64,000 nt of DNA from positions 124,001 to 188,000 of the forward strand of contig CAWFFB010000026.1 of NCBI GenBank assembly GCA_963814975.1, written 5' to 3'. This DNA is from CAVUXJ01 sp963814975. GTDB lineage: Bacteria; Acidobacteriota; Vicinamibacteria; Vicinamibacterales; CAVVIG01. The notes under the pieces were generated by a model that had not been told where the DNA came from, did no database searches, and was given only the letters and a program-made list of their open reading frames with translations. Below, piece by piece: positions 34,630 through 43,629 of the stretch. The position numbers and the translations under genes were made by a program. Each line of letters opens with the position of its first letter. Position 1 is the stretch's first letter.

Positions 34630-36360
34630 CTACCGCCGGGCCTCCGGCAACGCAAAAACCAGGATGGCATTGCCGCCGGAGGGCCGCTTGACTTCCGGCG
34701 TCAGCTCGATCGGAATCAGCGACGTCCAGCTGCCGCCGCCCTGACCAGCGGGGACCGCGAGATACTGCCGTCCCCGTACTGCGTAGGTGATCGGAAAGCC
34801 CTGCGCGGAGACAGGCGTCCGCGTCTGCCAGAGCACCTCGCCCGTTTGCGCATCGTGCGCGTAGAAGTGACGATCCCAGTCGCCGACGAACGCGAGGCCG
34901 CCGGCCGTCGTGAGCGCGGCGGTATTGTACGGGGTGCGGACGCGGCGGCTCCAAAGGACCGTGCCCGTCTTGGCCATCGCCGCGAACTCACCGAGCTGGC
35001 TCGCCGATTCCGGATGGAATTCGTTGATGCGCCTGACTGGGCCCGTGCCGCCCCGGCCTTCGACGCGCTCCACCGCGCGGAACGTGCCCTTCTCGCAGGT
35101 CAGGTTCAGGGGAAGGTAGAACGCCTGTGTCTGCGGGTGATACGCCATCGCGCGCCAGCTCTTGAAGCCGGCGGTACTCGGGCACCAGTTCACCTCGACG
35201 TCGATTTTCGGCATCACCTCCGGACGATACGCGATCTTGCCTGTCGTCCGATCGATCTTCATCAGCGTCTGATAGCCCAGATCGAAGGCGTTGAGGAACT
35301 TGCCGGTCTTGCGATCGAGCTCCCACAGCACCCCGATCTTGCCCATCTTGAACAGCGACTGGCGGGCGCCGCTGTCGACGAGGATGCTTTCGAACACTTC
35401 GTCCATGTCGTGCGATTCTCCCGGCAGGTGCTGGTAGTACCACACGATCTTGCCGGTGTCCGGGTCAAGCGCCAGCGTGGAGTTCGTGTAGAGCGCGTCG
35501 CCGTCGGTGCCACGCACCGCGCGCGCCCAGGGCTTGGCCTGCGCAGTCGCCCAGTAGATCAGGTTCGTGGTGGGGTCGTAGCTGCCTGGGATCCAGGCGT
35601 CACTGCCTGCCCGGAAGACGAGCGGCAGATCGCCCCACGTGTCGCCGCCCGGCTCGCCTGGGCGCGCGACGGTCGACGTACGCCACAGCTCCTTGCCGGT
35701 CCTCGCATCGTGAGCGCTGATGAAGCAGACGTCGTCCTTGTACCGCGAGCAACCCGTCATGCCCGATACGACCCTGCCGTTCACGATGAGCGGTCCGCTC
35801 GTATAACCGTACCCCTTGCTCGAATCGGCGACGGTCGTGTCCCACACGATCTTGCCGGTGCGGGCGTCGAGCGCGACGATGTGCGCGTCAGCCGTGTTGA
35901 TGTAGATCTTGTCGTCCCAGATCGCGAGGCTTCGCTGCGGGCGGCCGACTCCGTCACCACCCGGCTGGGACTGGCCCTGTGCCGCCGGAAACTCGCGGCG
36001 ATATTCCCAGATCAGATCCCCCGTGGCGGCGTCCAGCGCCTGGACGATGCTGCCCGGGTTGGGGAGATACATGATGCCGTTGTAGACGAGCGGCGTCGGC
36101 TGGTTCGAGCCCGGCTGCATCGCCCACGACCACGCGAGCTGGAGCTGGCCGACGTTCTGACGGTTGATCTGGTCCAGCGGGCTGTACCCCCAGCCGTTGA
36201 GCGTACGGCGCCAGTTCACCCAGTCGCCCGGATCCGGATTGCGCAGCCGCTCGTCGGTGATCGGTCTGAAGTCCCTGATCGGTGTGCTTTGGGCGGCGGC
36301 CCAGAGACCCGTCATCGCGAACGTCAGCAGGCTGGCGGCGAGACGAATTCGGCTCTTCAT
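34630..36360 (-). CDS. PQQ-dependent alcohol dehydrogenase (quinoprotein)
   Basis: 576 residues from the ATG at 36360, after GGGGGGATTCC; the frame runs further upstream but the signal peptide MKSRIRLAASLLTFAMTGLW fixes the start. Eight-bladed quinoprotein propeller: DWVNWRRTLNGWGYSPLDQI, VQALDAATGDLIWEYRR, IVALDARTGKIVWDTTVADS, SAHDARTGKELWRTS, TLALDPDTGKIVWYYQHLPG, ESHDMDEVFES, GVLWELDRKTGKFLNAFDLG, FYAHDAQTGEVLWQTRTP. The vicinal Cys-Cys of methanol dehydrogenases is not evident and no CxxCH is present, so electrons must leave by a separate cytochrome. It is first in a unit with the aldolase, DUF6152 and PDL-G-W copy F genes. Confidence 0.85.
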   Translation of the reverse strand: MKSRIRLAASLLTFAMTGLWAAAQSTPIRDFRPITDERLRNPDPGDWVNWRRTLNGWGYSPLDQINRQNVGQLQLAWSWAMQPGSNQPTPLVYNGIMYLPNPGSIVQALDAATGDLIWEYRREFPAAQGQSQPGGDGVGRPQRSLAIWDDKIYINTADAHIVALDARTGKIVWDTTVADSSKGYGYTSGPLIVNGRVVSGMTGCSRYKDDVCFISAHDARTGKELWRTSTVARPGEPGGDTWGDLPLVFRAGSDAWIPGSYDPTTNLIYWATAQAKPWARAVRGTDGDALYTNSTLALDPDTGKIVWYYQHLPGESHDMDEVFESILVDSGARQSLFKMGKIGVLWELDRKTGKFLNAFDLGYQTLMKIDRTTGKIAYRPEVMPKIDVEVNWCPSTAGFKSWRAMAYHPQTQAFYLPLNLTCEKGTFRAVERVEGRGGTGPVRRINEFHPESASQLGEFAAMAKTGTVLWSRRVRTPYNTAALTTAGGLAFVGDWDRHFYAHDAQTGEVLWQTRTPVSAQGFPITYAVRGRQYLAVPAGQGGGSWTSLIPIELTPEVKRPSGGNAILVFALPEARR

Positions 36361-36631
36361 GGAATCCCCCCTTGCCCGAGTCGCGCAGCACCGGCACGAT
36401 ACGCGCCTTATTGCTGCAACGTCAAGCGCTTCGTCTCCCCTTTTGGAGCGCTTCTCCTCTGCGTGTCGCCCGGTGGAGCGTTTGCGAACCGAGGTGGCGT
36501 GGGATAGATTCACCGTCGCGATCGCTGGACGCGCGGCGCCAGCCCGTCTGCTCTGGCTGCTTTCATGGCCCGGCGGGACGAGGGTAGCGGCTGTACGACG
36601 TCCTGTGCGAGGCTGAAGTCGGAGGCCCGGC

Positions 36632-38203
36632 ATGGAAACCGCCCTGAGCCCGCTCGAGTTCGCACGCCGCGCCCGCCGGCTGTATCCAGAACGCGAAGTC
36701 CTGGTCGACGGCGCGCTGCGCCTCACCTACGAGCAGTTCTTCCGGCGATGCGATCGCTGGTCCGAGGCGTTGCAGCGCCTGGGCGTGGGCCAGGGCGATC
36801 GGGTCGCGTACATTGCGCCGAACACTCACCGGCAGCTCGAGTCGTTCTATTCCGTGCCGCAGATCGGCGCGGTGCTCGTGCCGATCAATTTCCGGCTGAC
36901 CGCGGCCGACTTCGCCTACATCCTCAATCACAGCGGTGCGCGCGTCGTGTGCGTGCACGCCGACTACCTCGGGGCGGTGGACAGCATCCGCTCGGACCTC
37001 GTGTCGGTCGAGCGCTTCGTCGCGCTCGAGGGAGGCGGCGATGGATGGCTCGAGTACGAGCAGTTGCTCGAGGCGGCGAGCGGGTCGTTCGACGCCCCAG
37101 AGGTACGCGAACGCGATCTGCTGACGATCAACTACACCAGCGGGACCACGTCGCGACCCAAGGGCGTCATGATCACGCACCGCAACGCGTACATGAACGC
37201 CGTCGGCATCCTCGTCCATCTTCCGATGACGTGCGCGGAGCGGTACCTCTGGACCTTGCCCATGTTCCACGCCAATGGGTGGACATTCACCTGGGCGGTC
37301 ACCGCCGTTGGCGGCCTTCATGTCTGCCTGAGGAAGATCGATCCGCGGGGCGTGTTCGAGCTGATCCGCGGCGAGCGGATCACGATGCTGTGCGCCGCTC
37401 CGACGGTGCTCATCGGTCTCGCCAACGCGCCGGAGGACGTTCGGCTCGATGTGCCCCGCGGGGTTCGCGTCGTGACCGCCGGGGCGCCGCCAGCCGCGGC
37501 CACCATCCAGCGTCTCGAAGACGAATTCGGCTGGTGCCTCACGCAGGCGTACGGGCTCACGGAAACCTCGCCGTTCATCACCGTCTGCGAGCCCCGTCCC
37601 GAGCACGAGCGGCTCTCGACGGAAGATCGCGCGGTGATCAAGGCGCGACAAGGAGTGGAGCTCATCACGTCCGGCGAGTTGCTGGTCGTCGACGCAGAGG
37701 GAGGCGAGGTGCCGCACGATGGCCGGACGCTCGGCGAAATCGTGGTCCGGGGCAACGTCGTGATGGCCGGCTACTACAACGACCCCGAGGCCTCGGCCGC
37801 CGCGCTGCGGGGCGGGTGGTTTCACAGCGGCGACGCGGCCGTGGTCCATCCCGACGGCTACGTCGAGATTCGCGATCGGTTCAAGGACGTCATCATCAGC
37901 GGCGGCGAGAACATCTCGTCGGTCGAGGTCGAGGGCGCGCTGCTCCGGCATCCGGCCGTGTTCGAGATCGCCGTCGTGGGCGTCGCCGATGCTACCTGGG
38001 GTGAAGCGCCACACGCGTTCGTGGTGCTGAAGCCCGGCGCGGCAGCGACCGAGGACGAGCTGCGCGAATTCGCGCGCGGCTGTCTCGCGCATTTCAAGGT
38101 GCCGCGCGGGTTCAGCTTCGTCGGTGAGCTGCCCAAGACTGCCACCGGGAAGATTCAGAAGTACGTGCTCCGCGGCGGCCGGCCGGCGATTTCAGCACAG
38201 TAG
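36632..38203 (+). CDS. AMP-forming acyl-CoA synthetase
   Basis: 523 residues, ATG at 36632 after GGAGGCCCGGC. ANL superfamily: P-loop TINYTSGTTSRPKGVMITHR at about 168, A5 motif QAYGLTETSPF, A7/A8 GWFHSGDAAVVHPDGYVEIR and DRFKDVIISGGENISSVEVE, and the terminal catalytic lysine in LPKTATGKIQKYVLR. No signal peptide, so it is cytoplasmic. It activates a fatty or aromatic acid to its CoA thioester by way of an acyl-adenylate; the substrate class is not resolved, medium to long chain or phenylpropanoid. Divergent from the quinoprotein unit, which could deliver acids from alcohol oxidation. Confidence 0.85.
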   Translation: METALSPLEFARRARRLYPEREVLVDGALRLTYEQFFRRCDRWSEALQRLGVGQGDRVAYIAPNTHRQLESFYSVPQIGAVLVPINFRLTAADFAYILNHSGARVVCVHADYLGAVDSIRSDLVSVERFVALEGGGDGWLEYEQLLEAASGSFDAPEVRERDLLTINYTSGTTSRPKGVMITHRNAYMNAVGILVHLPMTCAERYLWTLPMFHANGWTFTWAVTAVGGLHVCLRKIDPRGVFELIRGERITMLCAAPTVLIGLANAPEDVRLDVPRGVRVVTAGAPPAAATIQRLEDEFGWCLTQAYGLTETSPFITVCEPRPEHERLSTEDRAVIKARQGVELITSGELLVVDAEGGEVPHDGRTLGEIVVRGNVVMAGYYNDPEASAAALRGGWFHSGDAAVVHPDGYVEIRDRFKDVIISGGENISSVEVEGALLRHPAVFEIAVVGVADATWGEAPHAFVVLKPGAAATEDELREFARGCLAHFKVPRGFSFVGELPKTATGKIQKYVLRGGRPAISAQ

Positions 38204-38327
38204 CGGCTCCGGCCGTGCCAGGTCGCGAGTGCACGCCCGTCGGTCGATGCCGGGGTCTTCGGTGCGCGCCGTGCGGTAGAATCGCGCCTGGGCAGCCAGG
38301 GCCGGTCGCAGCGCCGCCGGAGGAAGC

Positions 38328-39303
38328 ATGCATCGCAATTGCGAGCCTGAACGTCGAACGGCGAACGCGCGAACGCCGAACGAAGAACGTCGAACGATGT
38401 GGCCTGGTTCCGGCAGCAGTCGTCGCTCTCGTGGCAGTGCTGCTGCTCGGTGTCGTGGCCCACGGTGCCGGACAGAGCGCAGTCTCCGGGGCGCGGCGCG
38501 CGGGACCGCCGGAATCCGTCAGGCTCTACGTGTTCGACTGCGGGACGCTCGAGCGCGCGGATATGGGCCGATACAGGCTGAAGAACGAGGAGGTGTCGAG
38601 CATCAGGATGTCCGTGGCATGTTACCTGGTCGCGCATCCGAAGGGCACGTTGATGTGGGACGCCGGCGCGGTCCCGGACGCAGCCTGGAAGCCCACGGGC
38701 GCTCCCCTCGCGCAGCGGATCGTGCTCCCCGACTCCCAGGCGCGGGAGGTCACCATGGTCAGGCCGCTTATCGCGCAGCTGGCGGAAGCAGGCTATTCTC
38801 CAGGCGACATCACCTACGTGGCGTTCTCGCACTACCACTGGGATCACACGGCCAACGGGAGTGCGTTCGCCGGCTCGACGTGGCTGGTGCGGCAGGTCGA
38901 GCGTGACGCGATGTTCTCTGAGAAGCCGACGCCCTTGACGCAGCCCTCCGGCTACGCCGCGCTTCGGTCGAGCAAGACGGTCACGATCAAAGCCGACGAG
39001 CACGACGTGTTCGGCGACGGGACCGTCCTCATCAAGCTGGCGCCAGGGCACACGCCTGGTCATCAGGTCTTGTACGTGAAGCTGAGGAAGAGCGGTGGCG
39101 TCGTCTTGTCGGGCGATCTATATCACTATCCGGAGGAGCGCACGCTGGGGCGCGTGCCCACCTTCGAGTTCAATCAGGAACAAACGAGCGCGACGAGAGC
39201 AGCCATCGACGCGTTTCTGAAAAGGACGGGCGCGCAGTTGTGGATACAGCACGACTTCGCGGCCAATGCAAAGCTCAAGAAGAGTCCGGGGTATCACGAT
39301 TAA
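38328..39303 (+). CDS. Secreted MBL-fold hydrolase, AHL-lactonase-like (start disturbed)
   Basis: Paralogue of 30402-31260. ATG 38328 has a fine GGAGGAAGC, but the main frame is offset by one base, so an indel in the repeat at 38349-38398 is likely. No good start lies in the main frame there. Signal-like LVPAAVVALVAVLLLGVVAH, then PPESVRLYVFDCGTLERADM, CYLVAHPKGTLMWDAGAVPD, VAFSHYHWDHTANGSAF with HxHxDH, LAPGHTPGHQVLYVKL, VLSGDLYHYPEERTLGRVPT and AQLWIQHDFAANAKLKKSPG. It is likely periplasmic and lactonase-like. It opens a run with two cupin genes. Confidence 0.75.
38349..38398. repeat. Degenerate GAACGNN heptamer array (seven units)
   Basis: Units read GAACGTC, GAACGGC, GAACGCGC, GAACGCC, GAACGAA, GAACGTC, GAACGAT. 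The array lies inside the start of the MBL gene, between its ribosome site and the signal peptide. It may be a mobile or slippage-prone intergenic repeat. Confidence 0.7.
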
Positions 39304-39319
39304 AGAAGGGGACGTTGTG

Positions 39320-39964
39320 ATGACGAGAATCGAATGGAAAGGCGCGTCGTTCTTGCTCGCGGTCGTGGTCGCGCTAACAGGACTGGTATTCGCTCTCCCG
39401 GACACCAGCGTCGGCGCCGAGCCTCAGGCCGGTGCACGCGGAACGGCGGCGATCCCGACCGAACCGTTGTACCTGCCCAATCATCGCTATGATTTGCCGG
39501 CCACGCACGTGACGGCGGCCCAGATTCAAGCGCACAAGGCGAAGATGCTCGCCGACAAGGACGAAGATGTGCCGCTCAACATGGTCAAGTCGGGAGGTAC
39601 CGGAGACAAGCATCAGGTCGGCATCAGCGTCGTGTATCGGCTCAAGGGCCAATCGAATCCCACCTACGCGGTTCACGACGATGTGGGCGAGGTGTATCAC
39701 GTGCTCGAGGGCGCCGGGACGATGCTTCTGGGCGGCAAGTTGACGGACGGAAAGCGGCGGCCCACCAGCGCGGGAAACGGCATGGGCAGCGTGGGAACGA
39801 ATTCGGAGGGCGCGAAGCAAGTCCGTATCGCCAAGGGCGATATGCTCATCATCCCCGCCGGCACGCCACACCGCTGGATGATGGCCGAAGAGTTCACCAG
39901 CTACACGGTCGTCCGCATCGATGCTGAAGGGGTCACGCCGCTGCTCCAGGGCCCGGCTCATTAG
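39320..39964 (+). CDS. Secreted cupin protein
   Basis: 214 residues; ATG at 39320 behind AAGGGGACG, 16 bases after the MBL stop. Signal peptide MTRIEWKGASFLLAVVVALT and on to about residue 35. The cupin fold is in the middle: SVVYRLKGQSNPTYAVHDDV, GEVYHVLEGAGTMLLGGKLT, then RIAKGDMLIIPAGTPHRWMM. Likely metal ligands are VHDD His, E of GEVYHV and H of TPHRW. It sits between the lactonase-like gene and another cupin and is probably co-transcribed. Substrate unknown. Confidence 0.75.
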   Translation: MTRIEWKGASFLLAVVVALTGLVFALPDTSVGAEPQAGARGTAAIPTEPLYLPNHRYDLPATHVTAAQIQAHKAKMLADKDEDVPLNMVKSGGTGDKHQVGISVVYRLKGQSNPTYAVHDDVGEVYHVLEGAGTMLLGGKLTDGKRRPTSAGNGMGSVGTNSEGAKQVRIAKGDMLIIPAGTPHRWMMAEEFTSYTVVRIDAEGVTPLLQGPAH

Positions 39965-40025
39965 CGCCGATTTCAACGCGGCGTCGCTCAGACGGTCTCT
40001 ATCTCGTGTTGTCCTGGAGGTAATC

Positions 40026-40523
40026 GTGTCCAAGAGCCTCGTTGTGTCGACCATTCTGATCGCGATGACGGCGGCGCTGGTGCATGGTCTGGTGCTGCTG
40101 GCTCAGACCGTGACGCCGCCCGGGAAATACATCCCGAGCGCGCAATGGAAAAAAGATCTGGATGACAGCAAGCCGGCATTGGGCATCGTCGCGGGTCAGA
40201 CGGCGACCATTGTCCCGAACCTGGTGATTCGCCGCCGGCTTGCGGGCCCGAACAACGCGAGCGTCCATACCGCCGAAGGCGACAAGCAGGATGTCACCGA
40301 GATCTACCAGATTCTGGATGGCAGCGGCACCTATGTCACCGGCGGGACGATGCCCGACCCGAAGAATCGCACGGCCGGAATCAAGGGCGGCGAGTCGCGC
40401 GACGTCAAGGCAGGCGATTTCGTCGTCATTCCTCCCGGCACAGCCCACTGGTTCAGCAAGATCAACGGCCATATTACGTATGTCGAAGTCCGGTTTCCGG
40501 GGAACGTTCTCGCCACGAAATAG
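40026..40523 (+). CDS. Secreted cupin protein
   Basis: 165 residues from a GTG at 40026 with GGAGGTAATC. Signal peptide VSKSLVVSTILIAMTAALVH. Cupin barrel: NASVHTAEGDKQDVTEIYQI, LDGSGTYVTGGTMPDPKNRT, VKAGDFVVIPPGTAHWFSKI, THVEVRFPG-like end. Ligand candidates are H of SVHTA, E of TEIYQI and H of TAHWF. It follows the previous cupin by 61 bases. The three-gene group MBL-cupin-cupin looks like one transcription unit. Confidence 0.75.
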   Translation: MSKSLVVSTILIAMTAALVHGLVLLAQTVTPPGKYIPSAQWKKDLDDSKPALGIVAGQTATIVPNLVIRRRLAGPNNASVHTAEGDKQDVTEIYQILDGSGTYVTGGTMPDPKNRTAGIKGGESRDVKAGDFVVIPPGTAHWFSKINGHITYVEVRFPGNVLATK

Positions 40524-40683
40524 CCTGGAGGAGAACCGACCGGAGGCGTAGAATCGTCCCCTGCACGCGCGGCGACGGCTTCGGGCGGAACTGAGTGGTC
40601 CGTTTCTTAGATACGGTGACGCACCAATGCATCGGCGGCCGAATGCCACCGTAATTATGAAACGGGTCACCAAGGAGATTCAG

Positions 40684-41651
40684 ATGATGCGCTTGAATCC
40701 ATCGGGCCTGGTCGCGGTTCGTTGCACGCTGGCCGTGGCATCGTGCGTGTGCGCGCTCGTCGCAGCGCTCTCGATGACGGCGCGCGCCGGGCAGTTGCGG
40801 TCCGTGACGGAGGGTGTGTACTCCGGCGGGCAGGCAGCGCGCGGCCAGGCAGATTTACCAGGCCCAATGCGCGGAATGTCACGGCAAGGCGATGGAAGGC
40901 ACCATCGGACCGCCGCTGGCCGGAGAGAGTTTCCTCTCGAACTGGAGCGCGCGCCCGCTGGCGACTCTCGTCGACAAGATTCAGAAGACGATGCCCTTCA
41001 ATCTGCCAGGGAGCCTGTCCCGGCAGCAATCGACCGACCTCGCGGCGTACATGCTCCAGGCCGGGAAGTTTCCCGCTGGACAGGTCGAATTGAGCGACGC
41101 CACGGCTGGCGCAGATCGTGCTTCCCCGACGGCGCGAACAGCCTCTGCGTCCGCGTCGTCTGCCGCCGTTACGTCCGGTGGCATCGCTCTTCCCCCGCCA
41201 GAAGGGAATCTTGCCGAGCTGATGAGAGCCATCGCGTTTCCCAATTCGAACATCATCTTCAACCTTCAGATCAAGGATCCAGGCGCCCAGCCGAAGAAAA
41301 ATCTGACCTCCTCGTCTTTTGACTATGCCGAGTGGGGGTCCACTGTGTATGCCGGATGGCTGGCGGTCGATCAGGCGGCCGTGGCGATCACCGAGACCGC
41401 AGCCCTCCTCTTGACACCTGGACGCCGGTGCCAGAACGGCAAGCCCGTCCCGGTGGATCGCGCCGATTGGAAGCAGTATGTTGACAGCGCTCGCGGACGC
41501 CGGAAGGCTCGCGCATCGGGCATCACAGGCCAGGGATTACAAGGCCTTCATCGAGGTCAGCGAGAAACTGAACGACGCGTGCGCGAACTGCCATAAGGTG
41601 TATCGCGACAAGGGCGGCACCGAGGGGAGCGGGGGAACCCGATGCGAATGA
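40684..41651 (+). CDS. Secreted diheme c-type cytochrome (two frameshifts)
   Basis: ATG at 40684 with AAGGAGATTCAG, the same leader found before PDL-G-W copies D and E. Signal peptide LVAVRCTLAVASCVCALVAA. A shift near 40853 leads to QIYQAQCAECHGKAMEGTIG, a class I cytochrome c (first haem), closing with DLAAYMLQAGKFPAGQ. A Ser/Ala-rich linker follows. Then comes a four-helix region (IAFPNSNIIFNLQIKDPGAQ, YAGWLAVDQAAVAITETAAL). After a second shift near 41490 it ends EKLNDACANCHKVYRDKGGT, a C-terminal haem as in cytochromes c' and c556. This combination of two cytochrome classes in one protein is uncommon and suggests intramolecular electron relay. Confidence 0.75.
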
Positions 41652-41670
41652 ACGCTCAGGAGGATGAATC

Positions 41671-42338
41671 ATGCGCCGGATTTCGGTCATTACGGCGGCG
41701 TTGATCCTGGTGATGTCGGCGCCTTCCTTCGCCCAGGACTGGATCCAGTATCAGCAGCCGGACAGATTTGTTCGGCGTCAATTTTCCGGGCGAACCCAAG
41801 GTGCAGGACATCACCTATCCCACCGAATATGACATCACCTTGCCGGGGCGCGTCTATAGCGCCGCGAGCGGCTCGAGCCGCTACTCCGTCACGGTGGTCA
41901 ATTACGCGGACGCCGAAAAAATGCACACCGCACGAGCCGAGCTGTGCCGGAAAAAGGGAGGAGAAGGCGACGCCTGTCAGAACGACTGGCGTGGTGAGGT
42001 GCAAGGGGCGATCGTCTACGCATCCTGGAAGTTCTTTCAGAGGAACGCCAAGGTGACCCATTACGCCTGGTACAATCTCGGACCTGGTCGAAGGACATCG
42101 GCTGCAACTCCTCAACCCCGACGGTTCTCGGACGTTCGCCGCGATCCACAGGCATGGCACCCGTCTATACATCCTGGAGGCCAGCGTGCCCAAGGGTATG
42201 CCTGCACCGGGGCTGTTTCAGCAGTCGCTGCAATTCCTTGATGAAACGGGGAAGCCCCTTCGCTATCAGTCGTACTACACCACTGGATATTCGGAGGGAT
42301 GGAGATTCCCGGCTCCGCCGCCCCCGCGCAGCCGATGA
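41671..42338 (+). CDS. Secreted protein of unknown function, copy 1 (two frameshifts)
   Basis: ATG at 41671 after AGGAGGATGAATC, 20 bases after the diheme cytochrome. Signal peptide MRRISVITAALILVMSAPSF. Shifts near 41763 and 42080 interrupt an otherwise close match to copy 2 at 42865-43530: FGVNFPGEPKVQDITYPTEY, DITLPGRVYSAASGSSRYSV, CRKKGGEGDACQNDW, YASWKFFQRNAKVTHYAWYN, LYILEASVPKGMPAPGLFQQ. Not a recognised enzyme; beta-rich with two conserved cysteines that could form a disulfide. With copy 2 it flanks a DUF6152 gene. Confidence 0.65.
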
Positions 42339-42400
42339 CCGCCGGCCGCGGCTGGAGCCCGATGATATCGGCAACGATTTTTCTTATGAGGAGGGGGAGT

Positions 42401-42829
42401 ATGTTGGTCCGATCCTTGAGCCTTGCGGCCCTTTGTGCGGTTTCCATAGCCTGGCCGGCCTGGGCGCATCATTCCCACGGCAACTACGACGTCACGACGT
42501 GGACGACGATGGAGGGGACGGTCAAGGAACTACATTTGCTCGTCCCGCATTCCTGGCTCTACGTCGAAGTCAAGGACCCGAAAGGAGAGGCGACAACCTG
42601 GGCTCTCGAAGCCACCGGCCCCGGCGGCCTCCTGAAGGTGGGCGTCGAGCGCGATCACGTCAAACCCGGCGACCGGGTCACCATCCGGTGCCACGTGCTC
42701 AGGGACGGTGCCAACGGCTGCCTGCTCGGGTTTGTGACGCCCATGCACGGCGACAAGGCGCGCGGCCACGGGGTCGAGAGAGATTGGGACGGCGGCGGAG
42801 GCCCAGGTACGCCTGAGCCCAAGAAATAG
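42401..42829 (+). CDS. DUF6152-like secreted protein
   Basis: 142 residues, ATG at 42401 preceded by AGGAGGGGGAGT; a longer in-frame start is rejected because this one has both the ribosome site and the signal peptide (MLVRSLSLAALCAVSIAWPA). Mature start HHSHGNYDVTTWTTMEGTVK, then ELHLLVPHSWLYVEVKDPKG, WALEATGPGGLLKVGVERDH, VKPGDRVTIRCHVLRDGANG. The N-terminal His cluster and the overall pattern match DUF6152. It sits between the two duplicate copies of the preceding family, so it belongs to that unit. Metal binding is possible; function unknown. Confidence 0.75.
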   Translation: MLVRSLSLAALCAVSIAWPAWAHHSHGNYDVTTWTTMEGTVKELHLLVPHSWLYVEVKDPKGEATTWALEATGPGGLLKVGVERDHVKPGDRVTIRCHVLRDGANGCLLGFVTPMHGDKARGHGVERDWDGGGGPGTPEPKK

Positions 42830-42864
42830 TCGCCTGTGGCCCGTTGATCGGAGGAGGATGAATC

Positions 42865-43530
42865 ATGCGCCTGATTTCAGTCAGTACGGCGGCGTTCATC
42901 GTGTTGCTCTCGGGCCCGTCCTTCGCGCAGGAGTGGATCCAGTATCAGAGCCGTACAGATTTCTTCGGTGTCAATTTTCCTGGCGAACCCAAGGTGCAGG
43001 ACATCACCTACCCCAGCGAATACGACATCACCTTGCCGGGGCGTGTCTATGACGCCGCGAGCGGCCAGAGCCGCTATTCCGTGACGGTGGTGAATTACGC
43101 GGACGCGGAAAAGATTCACACCGCCCGGGCCGACGAGTGCCGGAAAAAAGGGGGAGAAGGCGACGCCTGCAACAACGGCTGGCGGGGCGACGTGCAAGGA
43201 TCGATCGTCTACGCATCTTGGAAATTCTTTCAGAGGAACGCCAAGGTGACCCACTACGCCTGGTATAACTCGGACCAGATTGAAGGACATCGGCTGCAGC
43301 TCCTCAACCCCGATGGATCCCGGACCTTCGCCGCGATCCACAGGCATGGCACCCGTTTGTACATCCTCGAGGCAACTGTGCCGAAAGGTATGCCACCGCC
43401 GGGGCTGTTTCAGCAGTCGCTGCAATTCCTTGATGAAACGGGGAAGCCGCTTCGCTATCAGTCGTACTACACCACCGGATATTCGGAAGGGTGGAGATTT
43501 CCGGCCCCGGCCCCGCCGCGCAGCAGATGA
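42865..43530 (+). CDS. Secreted protein of unknown function, copy 2
   Basis: 221 residues, intact. ATG at 42865 after GGAGGAGGATGAATC. Signal peptide MRLISVSTAAFIVLLSGPSF with cleavage near AQEW. Conserved with copy 1: FFGVNFPGEPKVQDITYPSE, YSVTVVNYADAEKIHTARAD, CRKKGGEGDACNNGW, QGSIVYASWKFFQRNAKVTH, FAAIHRHGTRLYILEATVPK, GLFQQSLQFLDETGKPLRYQ. It is the model for reading the broken copy 1. The pattern (a signal, then a single globular beta-rich domain) gives no enzyme hint. Last gene of this plus-strand run. Confidence 0.7.
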   Translation: MRLISVSTAAFIVLLSGPSFAQEWIQYQSRTDFFGVNFPGEPKVQDITYPSEYDITLPGRVYDAASGQSRYSVTVVNYADAEKIHTARADECRKKGGEGDACNNGWRGDVQGSIVYASWKFFQRNAKVTHYAWYNSDQIEGHRLQLLNPDGSRTFAAIHRHGTRLYILEATVPKGMPPPGLFQQSLQFLDETGKPLRYQSYYTTGYSEGWRFPAPAPPRSR

Positions 43531-43629
43531 CCGCCGGCCGCGCCGGGGCGGCCACCGTCAGTGACAGCGCTTTGCGAAATAATCAGCGTCGCCTTCAGGT
43601 CGGAGCGTCAGGCGGACTGTCTGGGGGCC

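Noticed and set aside
34594..36507. 637-codon plus-strand frame opposite the quinoprotein gene
   Set aside because: Shadow frame; the minus strand carries complete quinoprotein motifs.
36563..38092. 509-codon minus-strand frame opposite the acyl-CoA synthetase
   Set aside because: Antisense shadow; the plus strand holds the AMP-binding motifs.
38349..38398. CRISPR array
   Set aside because: Units are seven bases with no spacers and no cas genes.
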